Origin: Pseudovibrio zosterae
GTDB lineage: Bacteria > Pseudomonadota > Alphaproteobacteria > Rhizobiales > Stappiaceae
Assembly: GCF_033843645.1 (NCBI RefSeq)
Contig: NZ_JAWXVZ010000015.1
Coordinates: 1-64,000, forward strand
Direction: 5' to 3'
DNA length: 64,000 nucleotides
This document shows, piece by piece, positions 8,711 through 16,687 of the stretch (its first letter is position 1; the number at the start of each line of letters is the position of its first letter). Position numbers and translations under genes: made by a program. The notes beneath the pieces are model-generated. The model saw only the letters and a program-made list of their open reading frames with translations. It made no database searches and was not told where the DNA came from.

Positions 8711-10018
8711 CTAGTGCTCGATCCGCGGTGAGGTGATCATGCTCTTGAAGTTGAAAAGGCGCAGATAGAAGAGCGAGGCTATGATGCCGATCACCACCAG
8801 CACCATGGCAAGTGCCGCTCCATAACCGTATTCCAGATTGCCCCCGTAGTTGTTAAGCGCGATCTTGAAGGCATAAAGCGCCCAGACGTTTGTTGCGCTG
8901 CCCGGTCCGCCATTGGTGGAGAGCAGGATGTACTCGAACGAGGTGAGCAGTGAGAGCGTCTGATAGGCGGTGGTGAACAAGATGGGCCAGCGCAACTGCG
9001 GCAGTATGATGTAGCGCACCTGCTGCCACCGGTTGGCGCCATCCACCTCACTTGCATGGAGCATGGATTGAGGAATGGAGCGTATGGCGCTTGAAAACAG
9101 GATCATTCCCATGGAAGCCCCCACAAAACCGTTGATCAGCACGACTACAACCCATGCATGGGTGGCGGTGTGTTTCATCAAGTTGTGGGGCGGCACACCG
9201 AAGTGACTTAGCAGTGTCGACAGGAAACCCGTATCCCAGGTGAGCCACTTCCACATGAGCACATAAAGAACCGGCGGCAGGATGCGCGGCAAGAACCATA
9301 TGGTACGGAAGAAAGCGGCTTGGCCCGAAGGCAAATAGAATGTTGTAATTGCTAGGAACAGTCCGAAGCCGACGTTGAATGCCAGAGTGAAGGTCACATA
9401 GATCGCTGAGTTGGCTGCAGCTCGATACGTGGACGGAAGATTGACCGCCCTGTCATAGTTGGCGCTCGTCCAGATCCAACCGGTGTAGGCCGTCTCTGTC
9501 AGAAACACAGCCTCGGCAGGCGAAAGGTTCAGGTTCAGCGACGAAAGGGCACTTTGGAAATCTGCCTCGGTTTCAAAGCGCACATTGAGGACCGACTTCT
9601 GAAACAGTTCAGTTGCCTTTTTCAGGTCACGGATGGATCTGGGCCGATGGCTCAGGTCCTTGAGAGCTCTTTCAAAATCGCGACGCCCGGTGAAGGTGTC
9701 CCCCAGCAGGGTGCTACGAATTTCCCCGATAAACCTCGGCGTGTAGCCTGCGGCCTCTGCTGCTTCAAGGCCAGCCTCGTCGACCACGTAGCTTTCGGAG
9801 GACAGGCGCTCAATTGCATCCCCTTGGAACCCCTGTTCGGTAAGGCTGCGGATTGTGGCAGGTGAAATCAGATAGGCGCCACCGGAAATGCCGGTTGCTG
9901 TGCTCATGTTGGTGAAAGAATACACACCTGTCATAACAACCGGTGCCAAGAAAAACATGATCGTCAGGATCAGAGCCGGAGCCATGAACCCAAGGCCAAA
10001 CAGGTCTGCGCGGCGCAT
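8711..10018 (-). CDS. ABC transporter permease, MalF/UgpA-like, with large periplasmic insert
   Basis: Inner-membrane permease of 435 residues, well above the 290-320 typical of UgpA. The extra length is an insert of roughly 140 residues after the first helix (from about residue 45 to 185), rich in charged helix-forming sequence such as FTGRRDFERALKDLSHRP, reminiscent in position of the MalF P2 loop. The docking loop EVDGANRWQQVRYIILPQL is intact. The insert probably contacts the binding protein. Partner permease, ATPase and binding protein are adjacent in the same operon. Confidence 0.9.
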   Translation of the reverse strand: MRRADLFGLGFMAPALILTIMFFLAPVVMTGVYSFTNMSTATGISGGAYLISPATIRSLTEQGFQGDAIERLSSESYVVDEAGLEAAEAAGYTPRFIGEIRSTLLGDTFTGRRDFERALKDLSHRPRSIRDLKKATELFQKSVLNVRFETEADFQSALSSLNLNLSPAEAVFLTETAYTGWIWTSANYDRAVNLPSTYRAAANSAIYVTFTLAFNVGFGLFLAITTFYLPSGQAAFFRTIWFLPRILPPVLYVLMWKWLTWDTGFLSTLLSHFGVPPHNLMKHTATHAWVVVVLINGFVGASMGMILFSSAIRSIPQSMLHASEVDGANRWQQVRYIILPQLRWPILFTTAYQTLSLLTSFEYILLSTNGGPGSATNVWALYAFKIALNNYGGNLEYGYGAALAMVLVVIGIIASLFYLRLFNFKSMITSPRIEH

Positions 10019-10033
10019 CTTTTCCTCCGTAAA

Positions 10034-10067
10034 ACCGGAGAGCGGCGAAAAACACCCGCCCTCCGGT
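10034..10067 (-). promoter_or_regulatory. Intercistronic hairpin after the binding-protein gene
   Basis: ACCGGAG at 10034-10040 pairs with CTCCGGT at 10061-10067, with further partial pairing inside; on the coding strand it is followed by TTTTA. It lies between the binding protein and the first permease, where it would attenuate or protect the binding-protein message. Confidence 0.55.
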
Positions 10068-10081
10068 CCTGAGAATTCTGA

Positions 10082-11452
10082 TTAGCGGACGATCAGATCA
10101 TCGCCGAGGGTGGCGCGCATTTCTGCTTCCACTTCTGCGACAGCCTGCTCGGGGGTGTTCACACCGGTCCAGGCGGTCTCCAGACCCTTGAACATCAGTT
10201 CAGCGAACTGACCATACTTGAGGTGGTTCGGCTGGGCATTCGCCTCGGATAGCAGCACGTCTGTCGCTTCGGTCAACCAGCGGTCGTTTGCATATAGGCC
10301 GATGTTGGACTGCTCCTTCGCGATCGCAAGGTGAGCCGACTTGACTGCATGCAGGGTGTTGATGCGAGGCTCTGAGGCGATTGATACCAACTGTGCTGCA
10401 ATCTCAATGGTCTCTTCATCGTCCTGCGCCGTCAGAAGATAAGCGAGAGGATGTGTGATCGTGTTCGCACGACCGTTCTCGTTGCCAGCCGGGATGAGAG
10501 AGAACTGAACCTTACCAAAGAAGTCCTCAAGGCCTTCCTTGCCGGTGTAGCGGGCATAGTGCCAAGTACCACCGTGCCATGTGGCTGACTTACCAGTGGC
10601 CACCTCGGAATACCATTGATCCCAATCGGTGCCGAGGTGGTTTTTGCGCGTTACACCGGCTTCAACCGCATCCACGAAGAACTGATAGAACTCGGTCATG
10701 GCCTTTTTGTCGAGGACGAGCTTGCCGGTTTCCTTGTCCATCAATTCACCGCCGAAAGACTGGTAGAACTGGGCATAATCCGGTCCATTGGATACACGTG
10801 GGTAGAAGCCGTAGCCTTGTTCCACGATCTCCATCTCGACGGCCTTGCGGGCATCCGCCAAGACGTTGTCCAGCGTATATTCGCCAGCTGCGATCTTTGC
10901 AGGTAGCGCATCAATTTCTTCATCGGTGTATCCGATGGCACGCATGGTGTCCTTCCAGAAGAAGAATGGACGGGATTCTGCATCCTGCGGAATACCAAAG
11001 ACCTGACCGTTGTATGAGGTGATTTCCATCAGGTTGGCGTAAATGTTATTTAGCGGCCAGGCATCCAGATCCACATAGTCCTCAATTGGAACGATGAGTC
11101 CCGCCTGACTCCATGGCGCGATATCAAGGTGGCTGGTCACCACGATATCCGGCGCAGTTCCGGCCTCAGCGGCCAGCGTGTAAGCTTGCTTGAAATCTGC
11201 CCAACCGCCGAAATCGCGCTTGCCTTCAACCGTGATGTTCAGCTCTTCACCCATGATTGCATATTCGCGCTTAAGGATGTCTGCTGCCATCTCGATTGCT
11301 TCGATGCGGTAAGAGTCCGCATCATTTGAGCCGCCAGCCCAAACCGTAATGGTCATGTCCTTTGCAAGGGCATTGCCAGCAAAGCCAACGGTTGCTGCTG
11401 CCAGTGCAATGGCCGCAGTTGAACGGCGCAATTTCGAAAGAAGAATAGTCAT
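10082..11452 (-). CDS. Extracellular solute-binding protein, family 1
   Basis: Periplasmic binding protein for the glycerophosphodiester-type importer. The start is set at the ATG at 11452, preceded by AGGCAGGTTAAG; this gives 456 residues with a signal peptide of about 30 residues ending GFAGNALA. A longer reading frame begins at 11572 but would bury the signal peptide behind 40 residues. The mature start DMTITVWAGGSNDADSYR and the FFFWKDTMRAIGY and GGTWHYARYT stretches fit the UgpB/MalE-type fold. It is the first gene of a six-gene operon with two permeases, an ATPase, a GDPD and a LacI regulator, so the ligand is probably a glycerophosphodiester; this is inference. Confidence 0.9.
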   Translation of the reverse strand: MTILLSKLRRSTAAIALAAATVGFAGNALAKDMTITVWAGGSNDADSYRIEAIEMAADILKREYAIMGEELNITVEGKRDFGGWADFKQAYTLAAEAGTAPDIVVTSHLDIAPWSQAGLIVPIEDYVDLDAWPLNNIYANLMEITSYNGQVFGIPQDAESRPFFFWKDTMRAIGYTDEEIDALPAKIAAGEYTLDNVLADARKAVEMEIVEQGYGFYPRVSNGPDYAQFYQSFGGELMDKETGKLVLDKKAMTEFYQFFVDAVEAGVTRKNHLGTDWDQWYSEVATGKSATWHGGTWHYARYTGKEGLEDFFGKVQFSLIPAGNENGRANTITHPLAYLLTAQDDEETIEIAAQLVSIASEPRINTLHAVKSAHLAIAKEQSNIGLYANDRWLTEATDVLLSEANAQPNHLKYGQFAELMFKGLETAWTGVNTPEQAVAEVEAEMRATLGDDLIVR

Positions 11453-11831
11453 CTTAACCTGCCTGTCTTGATCGAAAACCAGTCCCATGCCCCCATGGGC
11501 GACCCCTCGCGGAGTACATTGCACTCGTGTGCAGACCTCGTTTACGGGAGGCTCATTGCGGTGAGATGACACTTTTTAGGAGATTTGATTACATCATACA
11601 CGCGGCTGGATAGGCGCGCAGGACCGGTGCCTCCACTGCCTTGCGTAACTCAGTTCAGGTGTAGCAGCATGTTGCACGGTTATCGGGCCGCGCGCACTCC
11701 TTATGCTGAGCGCTCACTGGTGATCAGCCTTCCATCCGTGTTTCAAGGCCGACGCTCAGAGTGCAATACAGTGTCACTGCTGCGCTGCACCTGAGCGCCC
11801 GACGGCATTTCGCACCCCCAATTGAACCACC
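11453..11831 (-). promoter_or_regulatory. Promoter region of the GDPD/ABC operon with candidate operators
   Basis: This gap of 379 bases has no convincing gene. It contains CCCATG-CCCC-CATGGG (11484-11499) and TGCAC-TCGT-GTGCA (11520-11533). The second has the central CG usual for LacI-type operators and is a candidate binding site for the regulator encoded at 4294-5310. Nothing else recognisable is seen between it and the end of the VCBS gene. Confidence 0.45.
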
Positions 11832-14800
11832 TTACCCATTATGCGATGGATCGTCCGATGGATCTGGCACACCCGGATCCGGTAAATCGTGTAGAGGCAT
11901 ATCATCTGGACCGGGCGCAGAGGGGCCTTGCATTCCGTCGTTATCGAGACCGTCAGGATCGTCAGCCACTAACACCGCTGGGTCCGGAGCATCAGGTGCC
12001 GGCACGGCCGCATCCGGGTCAGCACCTGCCGCATCAAGATAGCCGCTCAAATACGAGACTTGCGTGGAAGGGGTGGGGGCAGCGGCCGGATCATGGCCAA
12101 TCGCGTCGAAATAGGGCGAAAGCGGCGCGGCGTCTTGGACCGGCTCTGCAGCGGGGTGTGAGAAACCGTCTTCCGTTGATGGCGGGCTGCTACCAGCAGG
12201 ATCCTCAGCGGCGGGCATATCGAGCGAGGCAGTGTCCACGATATCTTCATCAGGCGCGTCATGCACGGTGGCGGGCGCTGCGCCGCCAGGCCTCACGCCT
12301 TCATCAGTGCCGTGCACCGTTACGCTGATTGGGAACCGAACGCCATCAGGAGCCACAAGAGTCATTTCTTCAGGCGGAAGGGTCTCACCCGCCTTCAAGG
12401 CTTGGACATCCGGGTCGTTGTTGTCGCCAATATAGTTCCAGTAATAGCCTTTTTGCAGAAAGCCGTGTCCGTCCTCGTGGACCAGCTGGAACTTGCCATG
12501 GGCCACTGGGATATCGATGGAAGAGTGCATGTCCCATGTGACGGTTTTACCGCCAACCTCGATCTGCAGGTGGTCAACAGACCCATCCGTATCGCTGACC
12601 GAAAACTTCTGCCAATTTGTCGCGTCGTGAATATAGCTGGAGCCCGTAATTAGCACATCATTTCCATCCTCATGGGCATCCCCGGTCTGAACACCCGTAA
12701 ATACTGCTTTGTCGTTGCTGCCCGTCACCGTGATGACCAGGTTTTCCGTGTCCGTCGCCCCGGCGCTGTCCGTGACGGTGACCGGAATGGTGATCTGCTG
12801 GGTCTGACCCGCGGCCAGATGCTGATAGGCGGCGTGGCCCGGGTCGAATGACCAGGACCCATCCTGGTTCATGGTGAAGCCATCGACCGGCTGACCGGCC
12901 GCATAGGTCTGGCTATCGCCGTGATCGACGTCGGTTGCCGCCATCTGGCCGGTGACGGTCTTGCCGTCCTCCGTGGCAGACGCCGTCTGGGCCGTGAGAA
13001 CCGGCGCGTCATTTGTGCCGTGGATATTGATCTGGATCCGATGCGTGGTGCCGTCGGCCGAATGCACCTCGTAGATCGCATGGCCCACCTCGCCCGCTGC
13101 GAGGGCCTGTACGGCCGGATGGGTGTTGTCTACCCCATAGCCCCACCACCCGTTGGGCAGAATGTGCAGGTTGCCGCCGAAGGGATCCGAGACCGCGTGT
13201 TCGCCCAGGCTGTTGGACTGGAAGTGGTCGAAGGACGTGCCATCCGGATCGTGGACGCTCAGGATTCCGGACGTGTAAATCGGGTGTGCGGACGAGGGAC
13301 CGACATTTCGGTCCTCAGTCAGATCGCCCGTGTCGGTGCCGGTGATGATTGCGCCATCGTCTGTCCCGGTGACCGTGATGACCAGGTCTTCCGTGTCGGT
13401 CGCCCCGGCGTGGTCCGTGACGGTGACCGGAATGGTGATTTGCTGGGTCTGACCGGCTGCCAGATGCTCATAGGCCGCATGGCTCGGGTCGAAGCTCCAG
13501 GACCCGTCCTGTTTCAGGGTGAAGCCGTCGACGGGCTGGCTCGTGGCATAGGTCTGGCTGTCGCCAGCGTCGACATCCGTTGCCGCCATCTGGCCGGTGA
13601 CGGACTTGCCATCTTCGGTGGCGGACGCCGTCGCCGCGCTCAGCACCGGGGCGTCGTTGGTGCCGTTGATGGTCACGGTCAGGCTGTGCTGTGTGCCGTC
13701 AACACTGGTGACGGTCAGGGTATCGGTAAGCGGCTGGCTTCCCACACCCAGTGCCTGGATTGCCTGCTGGCTGTTGTCGGCCGTATACGTCCAGGCGCCT
13801 TGGGCATCGATGGAGAATGTGCCGTAGCCTCCGCTGCCCGGCTGGCCCGTCACCGCGGTGAAGCTGTCCTGCCCCGTGTCGGCGTCGCTCACCTGCAAGC
13901 TGCCTTGCACGGTCAGGTTTCCGCCGGTCAGGTTTTGGTCCTCCACAACACTTGCGGTGTCGGTTCCGGTAAAGCGCGCGCCGTCGCCGGTCCCCGTCAC
14001 GGTGATCACGAGGTTTTCCGTGTCGGTCGCCCCGGCACTGTCCGTGACGGTGACCGGAATGGTGATCTGCTGGGTCTGGCCATCTGCCAGATGCTGATAG
14101 GCGGCATGGGATGGATCGAAGCTCCAGGACCCGTCGGCATTCATGGTGAAGCCGTCGACAGCCTGGCTCGTGCCATAGGTCTGGCTGTCGCCGTGATCGA
14201 CATCGGTTGCCGCCATCTGGCCGGTGACGGTCTTGCCGTCCTCAGTGGCCGAAGCCGTCGCCGCGCTCAGCACCGGGGCGTCGTTGGTGCCGTTGATGGT
14301 CACGGTCAGGCTGTGCTGTGTGCCATCAACGCTGGTGACGGTCAGGGTATCGGTGAGCGGCTGGCTTCCGGCACCCAGCGACTGGATCGCCTGCTGGCTG
14401 TTGTCGGCGGTATAGGTCCAGGAGCCGTCTGCCGCCAGCGTGAAGGTGCCGTATTGGCCCGCACCCGCGGTCACCGGCGTAAAGGCTGCCTCGCCCGCAT
14501 CCGGGTCTGTCACCGTTAAAAGCCCGCCAGCGGTAAGTTTTCCGGCGTTCACATTCAGATCTTCTGTCGCCGTATCGGTGTCGAGCCCTGAAATCGTTGC
14601 GGATGTGGTCGTCGTGCCGATCGGTGTCGGCGTCGTATTCGTCCCACCCGGAGGCGGAGTCGTGCCCGTAGGTGTTGGCGGTGTGTTCGTGCCCCCCGGA
14701 GGCGGCGTTGTGCCGGTCGGCGTTGGCGTCATGTGCATTCCACCTGGAGGTGGAGTCGTACCCGTTTGGGGCGGCGGCGTGTGCGTTCCACTATAAGGCC

Positions 14801-15302
14801 CTGAACTGCCACTGTGGGACACTTGCGCAGATCCTGCACCAGAAGGAGGCGTTTGGTATCTATGTATTGGAGTGGGCGCACCTGAAACAGTCCCTCGGTG
14901 GAGTGCCAAAGACGCCGGGCCAGCATTCACATCTTGAGAGAGGCTTGAGGTATCTGCCACATTCGGCGCTGAACCGCCATATCTGCTGTCAGGCACGTCT
15001 TGTGATCCACCAGACGCGGTCTGCACAGGAGGTGACTGAGGGCTTCCGGGCGTCTGGGCATGGGGTAGGGAGCCGTTATCGTGGGTCGGTGTGGTTCCTG
15101 ATAACAGCAGCTCATCATTATCATCACCAGAAGTGTCCCCTTTCTCGGATGGTGGCTTGGCGGGCAGGGCCTCCGTCTCTTCGGCTTCTGAAGCCCAGCC
15201 AAACAGCTCCTCAGATTGGATTTTCTTCGTATCCTTGGCTTCCTCGGGGATTGTTTCTTCTGCAAGATTGATTGTTTTCTTGTTGGTTTTTTGATCGGTC
15301 AT
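11832..15302 (-). CDS. Large VCBS/cadherin-like repeat protein, probable type I secretion substrate
   Basis: Protein of 1156 residues without an N-terminal Sec signal. Order: acidic/polar leader (about 1-60), low-complexity Pro/Thr/Gly region (about 170-235, repeated TGTTPPPGG), then seven alternating repeat domains. Type A contains DNSQQAIQSLGAGSQPLTDT and NGTNDAPVL; type B contains TVTGQMAATDVDHGDSQTY and TQQITIPVTVTDSAGATDTE. An acidic, proline-rich tail ends PDPSDDPSHNG. Such domains are typical of secreted adhesins. No RTX nonapeptides (GGxGxD) are visible, which is unusual. It is the last gene of the secretion locus, 11 bases after the HlyD gene, so export by that system is the natural inference. 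Confidence 0.85.
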   Translation of the reverse strand: MTDQKTNKKTINLAEETIPEEAKDTKKIQSEELFGWASEAEETEALPAKPPSEKGDTSGDDNDELLLSGTTPTHDNGSLPHAQTPGSPQSPPVQTASGGSQDVPDSRYGGSAPNVADTSSLSQDVNAGPASLALHRGTVSGAPTPIHRYQTPPSGAGSAQVSHSGSSGPYSGTHTPPPQTGTTPPPGGMHMTPTPTGTTPPPGGTNTPPTPTGTTPPPGGTNTTPTPIGTTTTSATISGLDTDTATEDLNVNAGKLTAGGLLTVTDPDAGEAAFTPVTAGAGQYGTFTLAADGSWTYTADNSQQAIQSLGAGSQPLTDTLTVTSVDGTQHSLTVTINGTNDAPVLSAATASATEDGKTVTGQMAATDVDHGDSQTYGTSQAVDGFTMNADGSWSFDPSHAAYQHLADGQTQQITIPVTVTDSAGATDTENLVITVTGTGDGARFTGTDTASVVEDQNLTGGNLTVQGSLQVSDADTGQDSFTAVTGQPGSGGYGTFSIDAQGAWTYTADNSQQAIQALGVGSQPLTDTLTVTSVDGTQHSLTVTINGTNDAPVLSAATASATEDGKSVTGQMAATDVDAGDSQTYATSQPVDGFTLKQDGSWSFDPSHAAYEHLAAGQTQQITIPVTVTDHAGATDTEDLVITVTGTDDGAIITGTDTGDLTEDRNVGPSSAHPIYTSGILSVHDPDGTSFDHFQSNSLGEHAVSDPFGGNLHILPNGWWGYGVDNTHPAVQALAAGEVGHAIYEVHSADGTTHRIQINIHGTNDAPVLTAQTASATEDGKTVTGQMAATDVDHGDSQTYAAGQPVDGFTMNQDGSWSFDPGHAAYQHLAAGQTQQITIPVTVTDSAGATDTENLVITVTGSNDKAVFTGVQTGDAHEDGNDVLITGSSYIHDATNWQKFSVSDTDGSVDHLQIEVGGKTVTWDMHSSIDIPVAHGKFQLVHEDGHGFLQKGYYWNYIGDNNDPDVQALKAGETLPPEEMTLVAPDGVRFPISVTVHGTDEGVRPGGAAPATVHDAPDEDIVDTASLDMPAAEDPAGSSPPSTEDGFSHPAAEPVQDAAPLSPYFDAIGHDPAAAPTPSTQVSYLSGYLDAAGADPDAAVPAPDAPDPAVLVADDPDGLDNDGMQGPSAPGPDDMPLHDLPDPGVPDPSDDPSHNG
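12715..14560 (-). repeat. DNA-level direct repeats within the VCBS gene
   Basis: Three close copies of the type B domain lie at about 12715-13020, 13365-13660 and 13990-14290. Two close type A copies lie at about 13660-13990 and 14290-14560. Identity is high enough at DNA level to allow slippage or recombination that changes repeat number. Confidence 0.8.
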
Positions 15303-15313
15303 TGCAAAAGCTC

Positions 15314-16687
15314 CTACCTTTCACTGAGGGCCAGATCCAGATTGGTGAAGATCGGTTTCCAGATGTATTCAAAGACGGTTTTCTTGCCGGTGAGGATGTC
15401 TGCCTCCCCAGTCATGCCGGGCAACAATGCAAACTGTTCAGGGTTGTTGCGGAAGTAGGTAACGGGCACCTCAACCAAGACCTCGTAGTAGGCAGCGCCG
15501 CGTTCATCCACGATTGTTGTCGGGGAAACCTCCAGTACGCTGCCCTGCAGCGCGCCGTATCGGCTGAAATCAAAAGCATCTATCTTCAGGTTGACATGTT
15601 GGCCAACAGAGACGAAACCCACATCACGAGGCTGAAGCTGCGCGGCGAAGCGAAGGCCTACATCGCGAGGTACGATTTCCGCTACAATGCCCCCGGGTTC
15701 GATCACACGCCCCACGACGGTATCCGGCACCGATTGAACGTAGCCATAAACCGGTGACTTCAACTCAGTCGCGAGGGCTCTTTGGCGCAGTCGTGCAATT
15801 TGCTCATCGACCACGCGCCGCTCACCGTTGATTTCGGCAATACGAGCCCGCGCATCTGAAGCCTCATTTAGGTCAATGCGTTCCAAACTCTCTTGTAGCT
15901 CTGCTATTTCTGCCTCGATCACGGCTTTGCGCCCGGAAAGGGTGGCGAGTTCATAGTCGAACTTTGCTTCTTCCTTGACCGCCTCAACCAGCCTCGGCCG
16001 TGATGCTAAGCCTCGGTCAACCAAACCATGGAGCGTCGTGGTCAGCTCCTTTGCGACAGCCAGCTGCCGTTCCACCGCAGGCCGTTCGCTGCCAATGGCT
16101 TCAAGGTCCGCTCTTTTTTCTGCAATCTGGCGCTGCACCACTTGCCGTTCATTTTCCAAAAATGCCTCTCTGGACTCCAATGCGGCGACCTCCCGCTCAA
16201 TCAGCTCGTGGATCGCTCGCTTATCCGCCTGAGGGATTTCTTCTTCGCCCATCTGTTCTACAAAAATCTCGACAGGCTTGATCACTGCTTCTGTCACACT
16301 CTGGAAATCAGGTTGTCGGCCCTCAACAAGTGACAGAAGGCGCTCTCTTTCAAGCGCCAGTCCCAGTGCTTTGGCTTGCGCTTCGCGTAACTCAGAGTGA
16401 ACATCGTAGTGGTCGAACACGGCTATGGTATCGCCAAGTGAAACAATGTCGCCTTTACGTACAAGAACCGATGCCAAAGCTCCGCCATGTTCTGTTTGCA
16501 GTTGCTGCACCTCACTAATAGGCTCCACGACCCCTCTGGCTTTCGCGACTTCATCGATGGGTGTCAGAACAGACCAAGCGACGAACAGCACGAGGCACAC
16601 GCCAATGGCAGCCGCTGCAAAATTCATCAGGCGAACCGCCTTGCCGTCATTCAACTCAAACTGTTCATCAAAACGGGAAGGCTTCAT
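15314..16687 (-). CDS. HlyD-family type I secretion membrane fusion protein
   Basis: Periplasmic adaptor of 457 residues linking the inner-membrane ABC exporter to an outer-membrane channel. A short cytoplasmic N-terminus is followed by one membrane helix (AAAAIGVCLVLFVAWSVL), then the HlyD biotinyl-lipoyl-like entry EHGGALASVLVRKGDIVSLG. A long coiled-coil region (about residues 120-290, rich in Glu/Arg/Leu) and the beta-barrel part (GYVQSVPDTVVGRVIEPGG) follow. Its ATG shares one base with the stop of the upstream ABC gene. No TolC-like gene is in the window, so an outer-membrane partner must be encoded elsewhere. Confidence 0.93.
   Translation of the reverse strand: MKPSRFDEQFELNDGKAVRLMNFAAAAIGVCLVLFVAWSVLTPIDEVAKARGVVEPISEVQQLQTEHGGALASVLVRKGDIVSLGDTIAVFDHYDVHSELREAQAKALGLALERERLLSLVEGRQPDFQSVTEAVIKPVEIFVEQMGEEEIPQADKRAIHELIEREVAALESREAFLENERQVVQRQIAEKRADLEAIGSERPAVERQLAVAKELTTTLHGLVDRGLASRPRLVEAVKEEAKFDYELATLSGRKAVIEAEIAELQESLERIDLNEASDARARIAEINGERRVVDEQIARLRQRALATELKSPVYGYVQSVPDTVVGRVIEPGGIVAEIVPRDVGLRFAAQLQPRDVGFVSVGQHVNLKIDAFDFSRYGALQGSVLEVSPTTIVDERGAAYYEVLVEVPVTYFRNNPEQFALLPGMTGEADILTGKKTVFEYIWKPIFTNLDLALSER

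Noticed and set aside
12921..14519. A 532-codon plus-strand frame opposite the VCBS gene
   Set aside because: It is antisense to a highly repetitive GC-rich gene; the translation mirrors the repeat and has no independent protein features.
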